Shown here piece after piece: positions 27,858-36,490 of a stretch of DNA of 64,000 nt. Position numbers and translations under genes: made by a program. The stretch is from Caballeronia turbans (GTDB lineage: Bacteria; Pseudomonadota; Gammaproteobacteria; Burkholderiales; Burkholderiaceae). The notes beneath the pieces were generated by a model. The model searched no databases, was not told where the DNA came from, and worked only from the letters and a program-made list of their open reading frames with translations. The stretch spans positions 248,001-312,000 of the forward strand of contig FCOD02000001.1 in assembly GCA_001544655.2 (NCBI GenBank). Direction: 5' to 3'. Position 1 is the first letter of the stretch. Each line of letters begins with the position of its first letter.

Positions 27858-28775
27858 TCACTGTTTCTGTTCCTTCACGCGCGACACGAGTTGCGTCGGG
27901 CTCACGAACTGCAGCGCGATCAGCACCCACACCATCGTGATGGCCATGTAGATCATCGCCATCGCGTCGATGGATTGCGGCGCGCGCACGCCCGTTGAGA
28001 AGACGGCGTAATAGAGCGCGACGACGAGCGTCTGGGTCGTCGGCCCCGCGGTGAAGAACGTCAGCTCGAACATGCCGATGGTCCGCACCAGCACGAGCAG
28101 CCCCGCGGCCAGCATGCCGGGCACGAGCAGCGGCAGCAGCACGTAGCGGAAGTAACGGAACGTGTTCGCGCCGAAGATGCGCGCGGCCGATTCGAGGTTC
28201 GGATCGATCTGCTCGATGAACGGCGTCATCACGAGAATGACGAACGGCAGCGCAGGCACCAGGTTCGCGAGGATCACGCCGGTCAGCGTGCCTGCGAGAT
28301 GGAACTTGTACATGACCGTCGCCATCGGGATGCCGTAGGTCACGGGCGGCACCATCAGCGGCAGCAGGAATACGAGCATCGCGAAACGCTTGCCGGGAAA
28401 CTGCACGCGGGCGAGCGCATAGGCCGCCGGCACGCCGAGTACGATGGAGAGCAGCACCACCGCCCCCACCACTTCGAGCGTCACGAGCAGCACGCTCGAG
28501 AGCTGAAAATCGCTCCACGCCTGCGCGTACCAGTGCAGCGTGAAGCCCTGCGGCAAGAGCGTGCCGAACCAGCGCGTCGCCACCGAATTCACGGCCACGG
28601 TCGCGATCAGCAGCAGCACGTTGACGAGGAAAAAGCCCATCGTCGCCCAGACGAAGAACTTCCATAGCCTGTCGCGCAGGCTCACTTGCTGTTTCATGTG
28701 CTTGCCGGTGCCGTTCGCGGTTTCGGTCGGGGCGCCGGCCTGCCAGCCGGACGCCGCGCGGTTATCGGTCGTCAT
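27858..28775 (-). CDS. ABC transporter permease (PotC/PhnV-like)
   Basis: 305 residues. An N-terminal tail of about 35 residues is followed by six predicted membrane helices and the binding-protein-dependent permease motif near ESAARIFGANTFRYFRYVLLPLLVPG (EAA loop) that contacts the ATPase. The start ATG shares one base with the TAA of the upstream permease (TAATG). It is the last gene of the importer operon and forms a heterodimer with that permease. The family (PotBC-type) imports polyamines, phosphonates, thiamine or iron; the substrate cannot be told. Confidence 0.93.
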   Translation of the reverse strand: MTTDNRAASGWQAGAPTETANGTGKHMKQQVSLRDRLWKFFVWATMGFFLVNVLLLIATVAVNSVATRWFGTLLPQGFTLHWYAQAWSDFQLSSVLLVTLEVVGAVVLLSIVLGVPAAYALARVQFPGKRFAMLVFLLPLMVPPVTYGIPMATVMYKFHLAGTLTGVILANLVPALPFVILVMTPFIEQIDPNLESAARIFGANTFRYFRYVLLPLLVPGMLAAGLLVLVRTIGMFELTFFTAGPTTQTLVVALYYAVFSTGVRAPQSIDAMAMIYMAITMVWVLIALQFVSPTQLVSRVKEQKQ

Positions 28776-29641
28776 TATCCCTTGCCTCCCGTCACCGGAC
28801 CGGTATAGAAGAAGCGGCGCGCGCCGAGCATGCCGCCCACGACGAGCAACTGCACGAAGCCCATCACGATCGCAATGGTCGATGCGAGCGCGTAGTCGTA
28901 GTTTTCGAACGCGGCTTCGGAGGCGGCGATCGAGATCACGCGCGTCGGACCGGCCGGCGCACCGAGCAGCACCGCCGACGGAAACACCGAGAACGCCTGC
29001 ACGAACGAGAGACAGGCGGTCATCGTGAGACCCGGCAACAGCAGCGGCAGATAGATCTGACGGAACTGCTGCCACGGGCTCGCGCCGAGCGTCGCGGCGG
29101 CGCGCGCGAGCGTCGGGTCGATGCCGGTCACATACGACAGCGTCAGCAGAAACGCGAACGGAAACCCTGACACGATCAACGAAATCAGCACGCCCCAGTA
29201 GTTGTGCGTGAGGCGCACTTCATCGCCATAGAGATGGAGTGCCTGCAATGCCTGCGGAAACCAGCCGTTCGGGCTGAAGTACGTCAGCATGCCGTCGGCG
29301 ATGAGCACGGTGCCGAGCGTCACCGGCACGACGAGCAGCGTCGTGACGAACTTCTGCCACGGCGAGGTGCGGCGCAACGCGAACGCGACCGGCACCGACA
29401 CACCGACGTTGATGATCGTCGCGGGCACGGCGAGCTTCAGCGTGACGATGATCGTCGGCCACATCGACGAGTCGGTGAAGAACGTGATGTAGTTTGCCCA
29501 GACGCTGCCGCCGTTCATCGGACTGAACGAGAGCATCAGCCCGTAGGCGAACGGATAGATGAACAGCGCGAGGATGAAGAAGAGCGCCGGCGTGACGAGC
29601 CAGCCCTTCGGATCGCGTTGCTGCGCCGGAAGCGCGATCAT
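28775..29641 (-). CDS. ABC transporter permease (PotB/PhnU-like)
   Basis: 288 residues with six predicted membrane helices (first at PKGWLVTPALFFILALFIYPFAYG) and the EAA-type loop LARAAATLGASPWQQFRQIYLPLLLPG. The start (MIALPAQQ) overlaps the ATPase stop as ATGA. Translational coupling upstream and downstream shows a tightly built operon of ATPase, permease and permease. Confidence 0.93.
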   Translation of the reverse strand: MIALPAQQRDPKGWLVTPALFFILALFIYPFAYGLMLSFSPMNGGSVWANYITFFTDSSMWPTIIVTLKLAVPATIINVGVSVPVAFALRRTSPWQKFVTTLLVVPVTLGTVLIADGMLTYFSPNGWFPQALQALHLYGDEVRLTHNYWGVLISLIVSGFPFAFLLTLSYVTGIDPTLARAAATLGASPWQQFRQIYLPLLLPGLTMTACLSFVQAFSVFPSAVLLGAPAGPTRVISIAASEAAFENYDYALASTIAIVMGFVQLLVVGGMLGARRFFYTGPVTGGKG

Positions 29642-30714
29642 TTGTCTTCTCCGTACACGAGCGTTTTCGAAGGCGCCACGCGCAGCGAGATGCGCTCGCC
29701 TTCGCTGCATTCGCCCGCGATGCGCGCCCAGAGCTTGCCGAACGCGGAATTGACGATGATGAGCGAATCGCGGCCGCCGTACTCGACGACTTCGACGTGC
29801 GCATCGAAGGCGTTCTCGGCGCCGGGCGTCGAACGCTCCATGTCTTCCGGGCGCAGCGCGACGCTGACGCGCTTGCTGTCGAAGCCTTCCATCGGCGTGC
29901 CGACGAGCCGCACGCCGTTCGCGTTCACCGCGACCGCCTCGCCCTGCGTGCCTTCGAGGGTGGCCTGCACGACGTTGCGAAAACCCATGAAGCGCGCGAC
30001 ATGCAGATTTTTCGGCCGCGAATAGACTTCCTTCGGCGAGGCCACCTGCTGGACGACGCCTTCCTTCATCACGACGATGCGATCGGCCATCGACAGTGCT
30101 TCGTCCTGATCGTGCGTCACGTAGATCGTCGCGCGCTCCAGCTTGCCGTGGATGCGGCGGATTTCGGCGCGCATCTCGATGCGCAGCTTGGTGTCGAGGT
30201 TCGAAAGCGGCTCATCCATCAGAACGAGCGGCGGCTCGATGACGATCGCGCGCGCGATCGCCACACGCTGCTGCTGGCCGCCCGACAGTTGACCGGGAAG
30301 CTTGGCATCGTGGCCGATCAGTTGCACGAGCTGCAAGGCGGCCTTCGCGCGCTTGGTCGCTTCGGCCTTCGGCATGCCGCGCATCTTGAGGCCGAAGCCG
30401 ACGTTGTCCAGCACCGACATGTGCGGAAACAGCGCGTAATTCTGAAAGACCATGCCGAAGCCGCGCTTTTCGGGCGGCAGCACGTCGATACGCTTGTCGT
30501 CGAGCCAGATGCCGCCGCCCGTCAGCGGTTGCAATCCGGCGATGCAGTTCAGCGCGGTCGACTTGCCGCAGCCCGATGGCCCGAGCAGCGCGATGAACTC
30601 GCCGCGCTGGATATTCAGATCGAGCCCCTTCAACGCCGCGAGCTGCTGCCCTTCGGCGTTGGTGAAACTGCGCGAGACCGAGTCGAGGCGCAACTGCTCA
30701 AAAGTGTGCTTCAT
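29638..30714 (-). CDS. ABC transporter ATP-binding protein (PotA/CysA-like)
   Basis: 358 residues. Walker A is LLGPSGCGKST (about 43-53), the Q-loop FQNYALFPHMSV, the ABC signature LSGGQQQRVAIARAI, Walker B LVLMDEPLSNLD and the H-loop YVTHDQDEA. A C-terminal TOBE regulatory domain (about 265-350) is present, as in the spermidine/putrescine and molybdate/sulfate importers. An AGGAAATTG ribosome site precedes the ATG. It energises the two permeases that follow. Confidence 0.95.
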   Translation of the reverse strand: MKHTFEQLRLDSVSRSFTNAEGQQLAALKGLDLNIQRGEFIALLGPSGCGKSTALNCIAGLQPLTGGGIWLDDKRIDVLPPEKRGFGMVFQNYALFPHMSVLDNVGFGLKMRGMPKAEATKRAKAALQLVQLIGHDAKLPGQLSGGQQQRVAIARAIVIEPPLVLMDEPLSNLDTKLRIEMRAEIRRIHGKLERATIYVTHDQDEALSMADRIVVMKEGVVQQVASPKEVYSRPKNLHVARFMGFRNVVQATLEGTQGEAVAVNANGVRLVGTPMEGFDSKRVSVALRPEDMERSTPGAENAFDAHVEVVEYGGRDSLIIVNSAFGKLWARIAGECSEGERISLRVAPSKTLVYGEDK

Positions 30715-30742
30715 GACAATTTCCTGCGCTTTTTTGTACAAG

Positions 30743-30772
30743 CGGCGACGCGCCCTGGCAGGAGCGTCGCCG
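30743..30772 (-). other. Intercistronic hairpin between binding-protein and ATPase genes
   Basis: CGGCGACGC and GCGTCGCCG form a 9-bp stem in the 81-bp gap. There is no T-run on the minus strand, so it is more likely an mRNA-stabilising or attenuating hairpin that keeps the binding protein in excess, as in other importer operons. Confidence 0.5.
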
Positions 30773-30795
30773 TCTCATCACAGCGTTACGCCAAC

Positions 30796-31968
30796 TTACT
30801 TGGTCTTCGCCGCGCCGATTTCCCGGTCCCACTTCTGGAAGGCCGCCACCATCGACTGCGCATTGAGCGGCAGCACGTGCGGACGGTCGGCCAGCAGCTT
30901 CGCGTACTCGGGCCGGCCGAACTTCTGGATGACTTCCTGGCTCTTCGCGGGCGCCATCGAGAGCGGCACGTCCTTCACCGCCGGGCCCGGATAGAAGTAG
31001 CCATCGTCATAGGTCAGCGCCTGCTGCGCCGGCTCGAGCATGAAGTTCATCAGCTTGTAGAGCACGTCGAGCTTTTCCTTCGGCACGCCCTTCGGGATCA
31101 CCATGTAGTGGGCATCGTTCACCCAGGTCATGTTGTCGAACGCGGCCACCTTGAACTCCGCGGGCACGATGCCGAGCGCGCGCGGGTTGATGTCCCAGCC
31201 GGTCACCGTGACCGTCATGTCGCGCGTGCCTTCGCCCAGTTCCTTCATGACGGCCGATGTGCCGCCCGGGTAATACGGGATGCAGTCGTTCAGCTGCTTG
31301 AGGAACGCCCAGGTCTTGTCCCAGCCGTTGATCGGGTCCATCGGGTCCTTGTCGCCGAGCACGTACGGCAGGCCCATCAGGAAGGTGCGGCCCGGACCGG
31401 AGTTCGCCGGGCGCGCGTAGATCAGCTTGTTCGGATGCGCCTTGCACCACGCGAGCAGTTGATCCGGCGTCTTCGGAACGTCGGTGACCTTGGCCGGGTT
31501 GTATTCGAGCAGCGGCCCCGCGGGCATGTAGGTCACTTCGAGGCCGTAGCCCTGCGCGATGTCCTGCATCTTGCGCGGGCCGGGTGCGTACTTGTCGAGC
31601 ACGCCGGGGAACGCCTTCGCGTTATCGGGGAGCAGTTTCTCCCACAGGCCTTGCTGGATGCCGGCCGCGAGTGCGTCGGTGCCGGTGACGACGAGGTCGA
31701 TGTCCGAGCGGCCCGCCGCCTGCATCGCCTTGATCTTGCCTGGCAACTGCGGCGCGGGCGCGTTCGTGAAGGTGATGCTGGAAACGAGGTCCGGATATTT
31801 CGCCTTGAACGCTTCGAAGCCCTTTTGCGTGAGCTGCAGATTGCCCGCAACGTCGACGATGTTGATCGATACGGGATCGGCCGCGTGTGCCGCGCTCATG
31901 CCGAAAACCGCGCTAACTGCGACGCAAACCGCCGCCAGCTTCACTGACAGTCCTACCTTGAAAGCCAT
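30796..31968 (-). CDS. ABC transporter extracellular solute-binding protein
   Basis: 390 residues with a Sec signal peptide (VGLSVKLAAVCVAVSAVFGMSAAHA, cleavage near residue 29). The mature protein is a family-1 solute-binding protein (INIVDVAGNLQLTQKGFEAFKAKYPDLV, PQLPGKIKAMQAAGRSDIDLVVTGTDAL). Distant resemblance to PotD-type and 2-aminoethylphosphonate-type binders is visible in overall layout, but no ligand residues are diagnostic. A perfect TGAGGAG ribosome site precedes the ATG. First gene of the importer operon; a sigma-70-like promoter lies about 190 bp upstream. Confidence 0.93.
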   Translation of the reverse strand: MAFKVGLSVKLAAVCVAVSAVFGMSAAHAADPVSINIVDVAGNLQLTQKGFEAFKAKYPDLVSSITFTNAPAPQLPGKIKAMQAAGRSDIDLVVTGTDALAAGIQQGLWEKLLPDNAKAFPGVLDKYAPGPRKMQDIAQGYGLEVTYMPAGPLLEYNPAKVTDVPKTPDQLLAWCKAHPNKLIYARPANSGPGRTFLMGLPYVLGDKDPMDPINGWDKTWAFLKQLNDCIPYYPGGTSAVMKELGEGTRDMTVTVTGWDINPRALGIVPAEFKVAAFDNMTWVNDAHYMVIPKGVPKEKLDVLYKLMNFMLEPAQQALTYDDGYFYPGPAVKDVPLSMAPAKSQEVIQKFGRPEYAKLLADRPHVLPLNAQSMVAAFQKWDREIGAAKTK

Positions 31969-32155
31969 GTTGTCTCCTCACTTCTCTCGCAACCAGGGGT
32001 CGGGAAAAGGTCCGGTCGTATCGTCGATGTTGTTGGTTCGGGTCGATCGCCGGCCTGTTTGTGCTTCGTTCTGATTCGTTTGTGCGCCGCTTGCTTGGCA
32101 CCTTGAATGTAGCGGGTCTCTGTACGCGTGCGTCCTCATGGCGACCGGATGCTGA

Positions 32156-32185
32156 AAAATAGCTAACAGGGTCATAGGATGTCAA
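32156..32185 (-). promoter_or_regulatory. Predicted sigma-70 promoter of the ABC importer operon
   Basis: On the minus strand a perfect -35 TTGACA (32185-32180) is followed after 18 bp by TATTTT (32161-32156). The predicted start would give a leader of about 180 nt before the binding-protein ATG. Confidence 0.6.
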
Positions 32186-32854
32186 GCAAATCGGGGCTGC
32201 TGAGGCTGTTACCGAAACAGCGTGAGCGTGGTTTTTCCTCTGGCGATAGCGCTTTGCAAGGTCTCTCGGGAGATACCCCAACGGCCTGTTTAACTCGAAT
32301 TTAACCGGTGTTTCCTTAGGAGTTACCGGGTGTTTTCCTGGTCGGCGTGATGTTCGACTTGAGTTCAGGAGGATGCCGCGCGGATACGCAATATGGGCGC
32401 GCGCATGTCGACGCAAGATCGTCCGCATGCGTTGGTCTGTACTCGACGCGCCTCGTGATGCCCGCATGTTTCCAAGCGCGCGCGCTGATCGCCGCTTCCT
32501 CGGATTTGGACGCTGAATTCTTTGTCGCCTGAAGCGTGTCTTTAATAGAAGTGCCGGTGAACCTTGATCGACTCTTCTGAACGTAGCCGAACGGCCTTCT
32601 CGCATCGCCCTACGGTCTCGATGCACGCGGTGCGATGGACAGTCCGCACGAGGGATGTGTGCCTGAGTGAGCCTCACCCCTTCTGTCTCGGCCATGGAGG
32701 CGAGTCAAGCAACTCGCCATGCTCGCTGCGGGCACGTGATCGTGGTCCCAGCTCTTGCCAGGACGGAGCGCGCTCACCGCCCCGTCGGCTGCGATGCGGA
32801 TTCATGAAGCTCGCCGAAGGACAGATAGCTGGCGGTCTACATCGACGTCAGTTT

Positions 32855-32871
32855 AAGTTGTCAAACAACTT
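32855..32871. promoter_or_regulatory. FadR/GntR-type operator 1
   Basis: AAGTTGT-CAA-ACAACTT is a perfect dyad that contains TTGTnnnACAA, the core form of many FadR-subfamily GntR operators. On the minus strand its right arm overlaps a TTGACA, a possible -35 with a weak -10 (TGTAGA) 17 bp on. Confidence 0.55.
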
Positions 32872-32908
32872 TGTTGCGGCGGGCATGACTTCGGCCGTCG
32901 ACACGCAG

Positions 32909-32921
32909 GTTGTGTGACAAC
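32909..32921. promoter_or_regulatory. FadR/GntR-type operator 2
   Basis: GTTGT-GTG-ACAAC is a second perfect dyad with the same TTGTnnnACAA core. Its centre is 52 bp from that of operator 1, close to five helical turns, so two regulator dimers could bind on the same DNA face. It lies 12 bp after the gntR stop codon. Confidence 0.55.
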
Positions 32922-32932
32922 TGTGACGACGA

Positions 32933-33625
32933 CTAGTCGCCGAACATCCTGACGATCGCGTTCTCGAGATGCGCCTTCATCGCTTTCCCGGCTCGAGCGG
33001 CGTCGCGCGCGCGAATTGCTTCGAGCACTTCCAAATGTTCGCGCTGGACGACGCGCTGCCGCTCGATCGTCTTGACGAACGAAAGATTGCGCGACAGATT
33101 CATGCTGACTTCGACCTGTTCTTCGATGAACGACAAGGCAGTGATGAAGAACTGATTCTTCGACGCTCGCGCAACCGCGAGATGGAACGCGAAATCGTCT
33201 TTTGCGCCGATGCCCTGCCGCGTTTCGACGACGCGCTCAAGCTGGTCCCATGCATCCTGGATCGCGCGGATATCGTCATCGTCAGCCTTGAGGGCGGCGA
33301 ATTCCGCTGCCCCGGACTCTGTCACGATCCGAAATTCGTAGCAGCGGCGGATGTCCGACAGCGTTTCGAGCGGCGCGAAACGGCGCATGTCCGCATCAGG
33401 GCGGCGTCCGACGGTGGTGCCTGAGCCGCGCCGCGTCACGATGATGCCGTCCGCGCGCAGCCGTGCGAGGGCTTCGCGCACGGTCGGGCGAGAGGTCGCG
33501 AACCGTTCGGCGAGCGCGTGTTCGGTAAGGAGCCGATCGCCCTCCTTGAATTCGCCTTCCACGATGCTATTGAGGATGTCGCTGTAGATCCGGTCGGCGA
33601 GTCCGGAGGACTTACGCTCGTTCAT
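32933..33625 (-). CDS. GntR-family regulator, FadR subfamily (FCD domain)
   Basis: 230 residues. The N-terminal winged helix (about 8-75) has GEFKEGDRLLTEHALAERFATSRPTVREALARLRADGIIVTRRGSGTTV. The C-terminal all-helical FCD domain (about 90-220) has the ligand/metal-binding pattern with YEFRIVTESGAAEFAAL, DDFAFHLAVARASKN and REHLEVLEAIRARDAARAGKAMKAHLENA, including the usual His residues. It probably controls the ABC importer in response to a small organic acid or related ligand. Two TTGTnnnACAA dyads lie just after its stop codon, toward the importer. Confidence 0.93.
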   Translation of the reverse strand: MNERKSSGLADRIYSDILNSIVEGEFKEGDRLLTEHALAERFATSRPTVREALARLRADGIIVTRRGSGTTVGRRPDADMRRFAPLETLSDIRRCYEFRIVTESGAAEFAALKADDDDIRAIQDAWDQLERVVETRQGIGAKDDFAFHLAVARASKNQFFITALSFIEEQVEVSMNLSRNLSFVKTIERQRVVQREHLEVLEAIRARDAARAGKAMKAHLENAIVRMFGD

Positions 33626-33720
33626 GTTCGCGCTTGTCGTGCTTGTCAGGGTGGAGACCGATTGTAAGGCAGATTATTTGCGCGGTGATACGTCGCGGGG
33701 ACAAGCCGAGCAACGCAAAA

Positions 33721-33749
33721 GCGGTCGACGCAGCAGCTGCGTCGACCGC
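33721..33749 (-). terminator. Terminator after the adhesin gene
   Basis: GCGGTCGACGCAG and CTGCGTCGACCGC form a perfect 13-bp stem with a 3-base loop. On the minus strand TTTT follows, about 30 bp after the adhesin stop codon. Confidence 0.8.
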
Positions 33750-33778
33750 CCCGATCACTCGGCTGCTACGTCAGGCGC

Positions 33779-36421
33779 TTACCACTGATGACCCGCGCCG
33801 ATGGTAAACCCGATATTGCCGGAACTGCTGGTGTTACCCGACGCCTTCACCACCCACCGATCGTCCTGCGTCACGTACGAGATACCGATCGCCGCGCCGG
33901 ATGCGCTCGCGTAACGCGCCCCCGCGACGGCCACCATGGTCTTCCCCGGAGCGGTAGGCTGCGGCAATCCGGCTGCGGCCATCGCCGCGGCGATACCACC
34001 GTAAGCCGTGCTGGCGACGTTGTTGATCTGGCTCTGCACGCCAGCGATGCGCGAATCGGTGTAGCTCTGCGCCTGCGCCGATGCCAGGTTCAATTGTCGG
34101 ACGTTGACCGCGTCGGTGTCTTGCGTGCCGTTGGCGACGTTCGTGATCTGACGTTCGTTGCCTGCGGATCCGACCGATACCGTGTTCGCCCGGTCGGCCA
34201 CCGAACTCGCACCGAGCGCGACCGAATTGTCCGCCCTCGCGTTCGCGTTCGCGCCCATCGCGGTAGCGTGGGCGCCGGTAGCGCTGGCAACCTCGGTGTT
34301 GCGATCCCCGTCGGCCGCGAACAACGGATTGCCGCCGCTCTCGGCGATGTTCGTCACGCGGTCGAGCGCGGCGTTCATCTGGTTCACGTTCACGGCATCG
34401 GTGCCCGCAACGCCCGCCGCGACGTTGTGAATCGTCGTCGCGCCGGTGCCATTGCCGAGCGTCAGGTTCGAATAGTCGGCTTTGCCATCCGTACCCGTGT
34501 CATACGTCACGGCTGTTTTCGACGAGCCGTCGCCGTCGATCAGGCCCGCTTGCTTCAACTGCGACACATTGACGGCGTCCGTGTCCTCCGTGCCGGCCGC
34601 CACGTTCGTGATCTGACGCGACGCGTTTGCCGAGCCGACCGAAACGGTATTCGGACGATCCGCCACGGAGTTCGAACCCAATGCCACCGAGTTGGCCGCC
34701 GTTGCCGACGCGCTGCCTCCGATTGCCACCGAGTCCGCGCCCGTCGCGGACGAATCCGGCAGCGTCGAATTGGCGTGGAAGTACTTGATCCCGCCGCCCG
34801 TCGTGATGTTGTTCAGCGTGTCGTTGATCGTGGCGATGCCCGCCGTGTTCTGCGTAACGCGGCCGTCGAGGTTAGCGAGCGCGTCGCCGACGTTGTTGAA
34901 CGTCGAATTGTCGATGAACGTATAGGTCGGCTTGGTGATCTTGCCGTCGGCGTCAACGGATGATCCGCCGCCCAGCGCGTCCGCGGCGCTTTGCGCGGTC
35001 GCAAAGAGTTGCGAGCCGTTGATCGCTTCGTGGCTCGTCTGGTCGACCTTCCCGTTGGCCACGTTGTCGATCGTTACCTGCGCTTGTGGATCCTGCGCAT
35101 GCAGCGTGACTCTGCTGCGCGTCGGATCGTCGTAGGTCACTACGTTTGCAAGGCTCGACGAGATCGTCGAGGTCAATTGCGAGACGTTGACGGCATCGGT
35201 CGCATCCGAGCCGGCCGCGACGTTCGTGATGCGACGCTGCGAGGTCGCCGAGCCCACCGATACCGTGTTCGGCTGATCCGCCAACGAGTTGGAGCCGAGC
35301 GCAACGGCGTTATCCGCAGATGCGATCGCGTTGCCGCCGATCGCCACCGCATCGACGCCGAGCGCGGAAGAATCCGGAAGGGTCGAATTGGTATGGAAGT
35401 ACTTGATGCCGCCGCCGTTGTTGATCGTGCTCAGCGTCGTGTTGATGATGCTGATGTCCGATGTGTTCTGCGTGACGCGGCCGTCGAGGTTGGTGAGCGC
35501 GTCGCCGACGTTGTCGAACGTCGAATTGTCGGTGAACGTGTAGGTCGGCTTGGTGATCTTGCCGTCGGCGTCAACGGATGATCCGCCGCCCAGCGCCTCC
35601 GCGGCGCTTTGCGCGGTCGCAAAGAGTTGCGAGCCGTTGATCGCCTCCAGGCTGGTTGCATCTACCGTCCCAGGCGCGACATTCTTGAGCGTAACCGGCG
35701 AGCCCGGTGTGCCGAACGTAACGCTCGTGTGACCCGGATCATCGTACTGGACGGTGTTGTCCAAGGCGACCGACAGCGAATGGACTCCCGTCGACAACGA
35801 GACGACTGCGGTCGAAGTCGAGGTCGAAAGCGTAACGATGCCGGTTGACAGCGTTGTCACAGCCGTGGAGGTGGATGCGGACAGCGTGTCGATACCCGTC
35901 GACAGAGACGCGATGCCGGAGGTTACCGTGCTGAGGCCGGTGGAAAGCGACGCGACGCTCGATGTCACCGTGCTCAAGCCTGTCGACGTTGAGGTCGACA
36001 GCGAGTCGAGGCCGGAGGTCACCGTGCTGAGGCCTGTGGAAAGAGAATCAACGTTCGATGTCACCGTGCTCAGGCCTGTCGAGGTCGAGGTCGACAACGA
36101 GTCGAGGCCCGAGGTCACCGTACTCAAGCCCGTTGAGGTCGAGGTCGACAGCGAGTCGAGACCGGAACTTACCGTGCTGAGACCCGTGGAAAGAGAATCA
36201 ACATTTGATGCGACTGTACTCAATCCTGTCGACAGGGAACTTACATTGGACGTAACCGTGCTGAGTCCCGTGGACAGCGAGTCCACGTTAGACGTCACCG
36301 TGCTCAGTCCGGTGGAAAGCGAAGCGACGCTCGAGGTCACCGTGCTCAGGCCCGTCGAGGTTGAGGTCGACAGCGAGTCCAGACCAGATGTCACCGTGCT
36401 GAGCCCTGTGGAGAGAGAATC
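33779..36421 (-). pseudogene. Trimeric autotransporter adhesin, 3' fragment (stalk, heads, anchor)
   Basis: This part encodes about 880 native residues: a Ser/Thr-rich stalk, two near-identical head-neck modules, a third partial one, and the membrane anchor. YadA-type head repeats are seen as AVAIGGNAIASADNAVALGSNS and neighbours, necks as NVAAGSDATDAVNVSQL, and the C-terminal beta-barrel anchor as GGIAAAMAAAGLPQPTAPGKTM...VTQDDRWVVKASGNTSS.GNIGFTIGAGHQW, ending with aromatic Trp as the Bam signal. It has been cut from its signal peptide by the IS66 insertion. An open frame reaches back into the IS (to 36484) but lacks export signals, so no surface product is expected. Confidence 0.9.
36414..36421. 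repeat. Target site duplication, left copy
   Basis: AGAGAATC, 8 bp, directly abutting the IS left end. It matches the right copy exactly. Eight-base duplications are the norm for IS66-family elements. Confidence 0.92.
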
Positions 36422-36445
36422 GTACGCGATCCACGAACGACGCCC
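36422..36445. repeat. IS66 left terminal inverted repeat
   Basis: Begins GTACGCGATCC and matches the right end at 17 of 24 positions. It lies downstream of tnpC. Confidence 0.85.
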
Positions 36446-36490
36446 CTCGGAGTAAGGTGGAGAGCGCGTGATGTATGTCAGCAATGCGGG

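Larger units (their letters stand above)
31969..32932. other. 960-bp non-coding region between the ABC operon and gntR
   Basis: No convincing gene is seen on either strand; the open frames here lack ribosome sites and have atypical composition. What it does hold is a sigma-70-like promoter facing the ABC operon and two FadR-type dyads near the gntR end. The remaining ~650 bp have no recognised content and may include a decayed gene or a long leader. Confidence 0.5.

Noticed and set aside
31913-32695. A 260-codon minus-strand frame overlapping the start of the solute-binding protein gene.
   Set aside because: Composition is Arg-rich without domains, it runs into the signal peptide region of a real gene in another frame, and no ribosome site is seen.
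32564-32917. A 117-codon plus-strand frame in the gap downstream of gntR.
   Set aside because: No ribosome site, no recognisable domain, and it covers both operator-like dyads.
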